Shown: in pieces, positions 61,650 to 64,000 of the stretch
Position numbering within the stretch: position 1 is the stretch's first letter
How the letters are laid out: the number at the start of each line of letters is the position of its first letter
Source: Cupriavidus agavae
GTDB lineage: Bacteria; Pseudomonadota; Gammaproteobacteria; Burkholderiales; Burkholderiaceae
Direction: 5' to 3'
Length of the DNA stretch: 64,000 bases
Assembly (NCBI RefSeq): GCF_004217045.1
Contig: NZ_SGXM01000001.1
Coordinates: 372,001 to 436,000 of the forward strand
Program-made: the position numbers and the translations under genes
Notes under the pieces: model-generated
Seen by the model: only the letters and a program-made list of their open reading frames with translations
Told to the model about the DNA's origin: nothing
Databases searched by the model: none

Positions 61650-62297
61650 TCAAAGCGCGCGCAGCACGGCGCGGACCGGGCTGGCGTCGAGCGTGGCCAG
61701 CCGCAGCGGCAACGCAATCAGTTCGTAGTCGCCGGCCGGCACGTCGTCCAGCACGATGCCTTCGAGAATGGCCAGCCGGTGGTCGCGCACGGCATGGTGG
61801 GCGTCCATCGTCTTCGAGGTTTCGGGGTCCAGCGAGGGGGTGTCGATGCCGATCAGCTTCACGCCGTGCCGCGCCAGCAGCGCGATGGTGTCGGGCGCCA
61901 CGGCGCAGAAGGCCGGATCCCAGCGGCCGAGCGGGGCCGCCTCGTAGGTGCGCAGCAGCACGCGCGGCGGCACGCCGGCCAGTGCCTGCCCGATATGGTG
62001 CGGCTTCACGCGCGGCGCGGCACCGATGCAGTGGATCACCCGGCACGGGCCCAGGTAGGCGTCGAGCGGCACCTCGCCAATCGGCGCGCCGTTGGCGGAG
62101 TAGTGGAGCGGGGCGTCGGCATGGGCGCCCGTGTGCGGCGACATCGTCATCCGGCCAACGTTGACCGGGCAGTGCTCGTCGAGTTGCCAGGCGGGTTCAT
62201 GGCGGAACGGCGTGTCGCCGGGCCAGACCGGGGTGGCATCGGAAACCGGCGGGGTGATATCCCAGATGCGGCGGGATTCTGCGGGGGCGTTCGGCAT
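61650..62297 (-). CDS. kynB: Arylformamidase (kynurenine formamidase)
   Basis: KynB hydrolyses N-formylkynurenine to kynurenine. The 215-residue cyclase-fold metal hydrolase has the zinc-binding motif [13 protein letters not shown] with His55, His59, Asp61 and His65. The start [20 protein letters not shown] and the late [20 protein letters not shown] are typical of bacterial KynB. It is the first gene of kynBUA, divergent from the Lrp-type regulator. Confidence 0.96.
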   Translation of the reverse strand: MPNAPAESRRIWDITPPVSDATPVWPGDTPFRHEPAWQLDEHCPVNVGRMTMSPHTGAHADAPLHYSANGAPIGEVPLDAYLGPCRVIHCIGAAPRVKPHHIGQALAGVPPRVLLRTYEAAPLGRWDPAFCAVAPDTIALLARHGVKLIGIDTPSLDPETSKTMDAHHAVRDHRLAILEGIVLDDVPAGDYELIALPLRLATLDASPVRAVLRAL

Positions 62298-62402
62298 GGG
62301 CGTGGAGTCTCGGGGGCGTTTCTGAAGACGCGGTGCGTGCTGGGATCATAGTCAAATCCCTTCAGAAGAGGCTTGCGAATTGCGGCGCTCCAACGCGGTG
62401 TC

Positions 62403-62422
62403 TTCGCATAGAATTGTGCGAA
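62403..62422. promoter_or_regulatory. Probable KynR operator
   Basis: TTCGCA and TGCGAA (62403-62408 and 62417-62422) form a perfect inverted repeat spaced by 8 bases, in the divergent kynB / Lrp-regulator promoter region. Further partial half-sites (TTGCGAATTGCGG) lie just upstream, as usual for Lrp proteins that bind arrays of sites. Confidence 0.6.
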
Positions 62423-62450
62423 TCCGACAAAAAAACGTGGATTCTGCGAC

Positions 62451-62933
62451 ATGACTCTCGATCCTATCGATTTGCGCATCCTGAGCGCCCTGCAGGCGAA
62501 CGGCCGTATCAGCAATCAGGACCTGGCCGACAAGGTGGCGCTCTCGCCGTCAGCCTGCCTGCGGCGCGTGAGACTGCTGGAGGAGGGTGGGGTGATCGGG
62601 GGCTACCGCGCGTGGTTCGACGCGGAGCAGCTGGGGCTGGAGATCGAGGCCATCGTGCAGGTGTCGATGCGGCACGATGTGGAAGGCTGGCACGACACGT
62701 TCAACGCCGTGGTGCAGACGTGGCCGGAAGTGCTCACGGCCTATGTGATTACCGGCGACAGCAACTACATCCTGCGCGTGCAGGCGCGCAACCTGAAGCA
62801 CTACTCGGATTTCATCGTGAACCGGCTCTACCGCACGCCGGGGGTCATGGACATCCGCTCCAACATCGTGTTGCAGCGGATCAAGACCGGAGGATCGCCG
62901 CTGGCGATCCTCAAGGGGAAGGAAACCGCCTAG
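62451..62933 (+). CDS. Lrp/AsnC family regulator, probable KynR
   Basis: 160 residues. The N-terminal helix-turn-helix (LRILSALQANGRISNQDLAD, KVALSPSACLRRVRLLEEGG) is followed by the RAM effector domain (VLTAYVITGDSNYILRVQAR, LYRTPGVMDIRSNIVLQRIK). Its position divergent from kynB matches KynR, which activates kynurenine genes in response to kynurenine in Pseudomonas and Burkholderia. The stop codon shares bases with that of the convergent flavin reductase gene (CTAG). Confidence 0.9.
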   Translation: MTLDPIDLRILSALQANGRISNQDLADKVALSPSACLRRVRLLEEGGVIGGYRAWFDAEQLGLEIEAIVQVSMRHDVEGWHDTFNAVVQTWPEVLTAYVITGDSNYILRVQARNLKHYSDFIVNRLYRTPGVMDIRSNIVLQRIKTGGSPLAILKGKETA

Positions 62934-63532
62934 CGGTCAGTGGGATCGAGCGGGCAGAGCGTGGAGAACTGGGCGCCCTGGAACACCAGCGGCTCGCCGC
63001 CTTCGTCGAGGATGCCGCAACGTTCCACTTCGCCAACGAAGATCACGTGGTCGCCTTCGTCGTAGCGGCTGCGGTTGTGGCACTCGAACCAGGCCAGTGC
63101 GCTGCCCAGGATTGGCAGGCCGGTGGCGGAGAGCCGGTAGTCCACGCCCGAGAAGCGGTCGCCCTTGAGCGTGGCAAAACGCTGGCACAAGTCCAGTTGC
63201 GACGCCGACAGCACATTGATGATGTAGTGCGAGCCATCGCGGAACATCGGCAGGCTGTTGGCGCGATGCGCCATGCTCCACAGCACCAGCGGCGGATCGA
63301 GCGAGACCGAGTTGAACGAGCTGGCGGTGATGCCGATGAACGGCGCGCCGTTGGCGTAGGGATGTCCGGCCGCCCGCGTGGTGATGACGGTCACGCCGGT
63401 AGCAAACTGCGACAGCGCCCGCTTGAAATGCTGGCTGTCAAAATCGGGGGCGGTAGCCTTGCGACCCATGACGGGTTCCTCGGCCTCTGGCATGCCCATG
63501 TCTCGGGCTCCACACAATTCCATGATCTTCAT
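62930..63532 (-). CDS. Flavin reductase family protein
   Basis: About 200 residues. The flavin reductase-like FMN-binding domain is clear: RALSQFATGVTVITTRAAGH, GITASSFNSVSLDPPLVLWS, HYIINVLSASQLDLCQRFAT and GDHVIFVGEVERC. Such proteins supply reduced flavin to two-component monooxygenases (HpaC, PheA2 types). No oxygenase partner is in the window. Several in-frame ATGs (63532, 63523, 63499, 63493) are possible starts; I took the longest plausible one. Proximity to kynR suggests a link to aromatic catabolism, but this is inference. Confidence 0.87.
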   Translation of the reverse strand: MKIMELCGARDMGMPEAEEPVMGRKATAPDFDSQHFKRALSQFATGVTVITTRAAGHPYANGAPFIGITASSFNSVSLDPPLVLWSMAHRANSLPMFRDGSHYIINVLSASQLDLCQRFATLKGDRFSGVDYRLSATGLPILGSALAWFECHNRSRYDEGDHVIFVGEVERCGILDEGGEPLVFQGAQFSTLCPLDPTDR

Positions 63533-63601
63533 ATCGGGTTGCCCAGCGCGCATTCAACACGCTCAAGCTAATCCGCGAGGGCGGCAACATCGGTGGCCTG
63601 C

Positions 63602-63618
63602 CGCACAAAAATCGTGCG
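63602..63618. promoter_or_regulatory. Inverted repeat upstream of flavin reductase gene
   Basis: CGCAC (63602-63606) and GTGCG (63614-63618) flank AAAAATC about 70 bases before the flavin reductase start. The CGCA/TGCG half-sites resemble those of the KynR-like repeat at 62403. TACAAT on the minus strand about 20 bases upstream could be the -10 box. Confidence 0.4.
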
Positions 63619-63701
63619 ACGGCGCAATGCCCCAATTGTAGCGGACATCGGACATGGGTTCCGGGGTGACGTTCGGGGCTGCTGCGGGAGCGGAAAACGA
63701 C

Positions 63702-63727
63702 GCGGGCGCTGCCGGAGCAGCGCCCTG
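63702..63727 (-). terminator. Hairpin downstream of cyclopropane synthase gene
   Basis: GGGCGCTG (63704-63711) pairs perfectly with CAGCGCCC (63718-63725). Leftward, TTTT follows six bases after the stem, giving a moderate terminator after the CFA synthase stop. Confidence 0.6.
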
Positions 63728-63746
63728 CGCGGGAGACGGGCCGGAA

Positions 63747-64000
63747 TCAGCCGTTGGTGCCGATCGGCGCGTCGTAGATATAGCGGCGCGAGACGGGGAA
63801 GGTGTCTGCCGCGCGGTCGGCCTTCTGGCAGACCACCTGGTAGATCGACATCCTGCCGGTCGTGAACGCGTGGCCGCAGCCAGCCAGGTAAATGCGCCAG
63901 ATCCGGTACTTTTTCTCGCCCACCATCGCGCGGATCGTCTCGGCGTTGCTTTCGAAGTTCTCGGCCCAGTGCCGCAGCGTCTGCGCGTAGTGGCGGCGCA
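63747..64000 (-). CDS. Cyclopropane-fatty-acyl-phospholipid synthase, C-terminal fragment
   Basis: Translated by hand; the gene enters from beyond the right edge and ends in a TGA at 63747-63749. The last 84 residues read HYAQTLRHWAENFESNAETI, then a KYRIWRIYLAGCGHAFTTGR segment and YQVVCQKADRAADTFPVSRR, matching the C-terminus of CFA synthases. These SAM-dependent enzymes methylenate unsaturated acyl chains of membrane lipids. The N-terminal and catalytic parts are not visible, so a related SAM methyltransferase of the same family cannot be excluded. Confidence 0.85.
   Translation of the reverse strand, partial: RRHYAQTLRHWAENFESNAETIRAMVGEKKYRIWRIYLAGCGHAFTTGRMSIYQVVCQKADRAADTFPVSRRYIYDAPIGTNG

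Overview
The window is GC-rich (roughly two thirds G+C by eye) with long antisense shadow reading frames. Its gene content and order point to a beta-proteobacterium of the Burkholderiaceae, most likely Cupriavidus or a close Ralstonia relative. The main pointers are the ybgC-tolQRAB-pal-cpoB-queC block, the ubiD / lytic transglycosylase / aminotransferase / nusB-ribH-ribBA block, a kynBUA operon with a divergent Lrp-type regulator, and glyA-nrdR beside a type IV minor pilin locus. I see no prophage, integrase, insertion sequence or CRISPR array. This looks like core chromosome.

Layout. 1-4.5 kb: leftward polysaccharide assembly genes (flippase, two GT4 glycosyltransferases, a polyprenyl-phosphate sugar transferase) joined by 4-base ATGA overlaps. 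4.8-10.9 kb: rightward phosphohexomutase, waaC, waaA, a META/DUF4377 lipoprotein and an O-antigen ligase, i.e. lipopolysaccharide synthesis. 10.9-14.5 kb: leftward TolC-like channel, rhodanese, PIMT-like methyltransferase and a TetR repressor with a palindromic operator. 14.7-18.5 kb: a cysteine-cluster protein, a DUF1439 lipoprotein, uppP, trmB, tRNA-Gly(CCC) and two small proteins. 18.5-24 kb: aldose epimerase, GST, acetoacetyl-CoA synthetase, ubiD. 24.2-25.7 kb: a strong promoter, a ~340-nt structured leader and a membrane lytic transglycosylase. 25.8-32.3 kb: aminotransferase, nusB, ribH, ribBA, an antisense alpha-methylacyl-CoA racemase, ribE, ribD.

32.4-44.5 kb holds two consecutive six-gene minor pilin operons with the same order (pilV-pilW-pilX-pilY1-pilE-fimT). 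The upstream copy has a full-length PilY1. The downstream copy is diverged, and its PilY1 homologue is only the beta-propeller half with its own signal peptide. This is the most unusual feature of the window.

44.7-54.5 kb: nrdR and glyA, the latter behind a ZTP-type riboswitch and a visible promoter; then the Tol-Pal operon, queC and a YeeE/YedE transporter. 54.6-57 kb: tRNA-Lys(TTT) with a perfect consensus promoter, a yqjDE-like trio of small membrane proteins, and a 1-Cys peroxiredoxin. 57.2-64 kb: glutaryl-CoA dehydrogenase with a divergent IclR regulator and palindromic operator, the kynurenine operon kynBUA with its Lrp-type regulator, a flavin reductase, and the end of a cyclopropane fatty acid synthase gene.

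Together the genes cover cell envelope construction (polysaccharide, LPS, Tol-Pal, undecaprenyl recycling, murein hydrolysis), surface pili, riboflavin and one-carbon metabolism, and tryptophan/lysine breakdown towards glutaryl-CoA and anthranilate. All identifications come from reading motifs; no database search was run.
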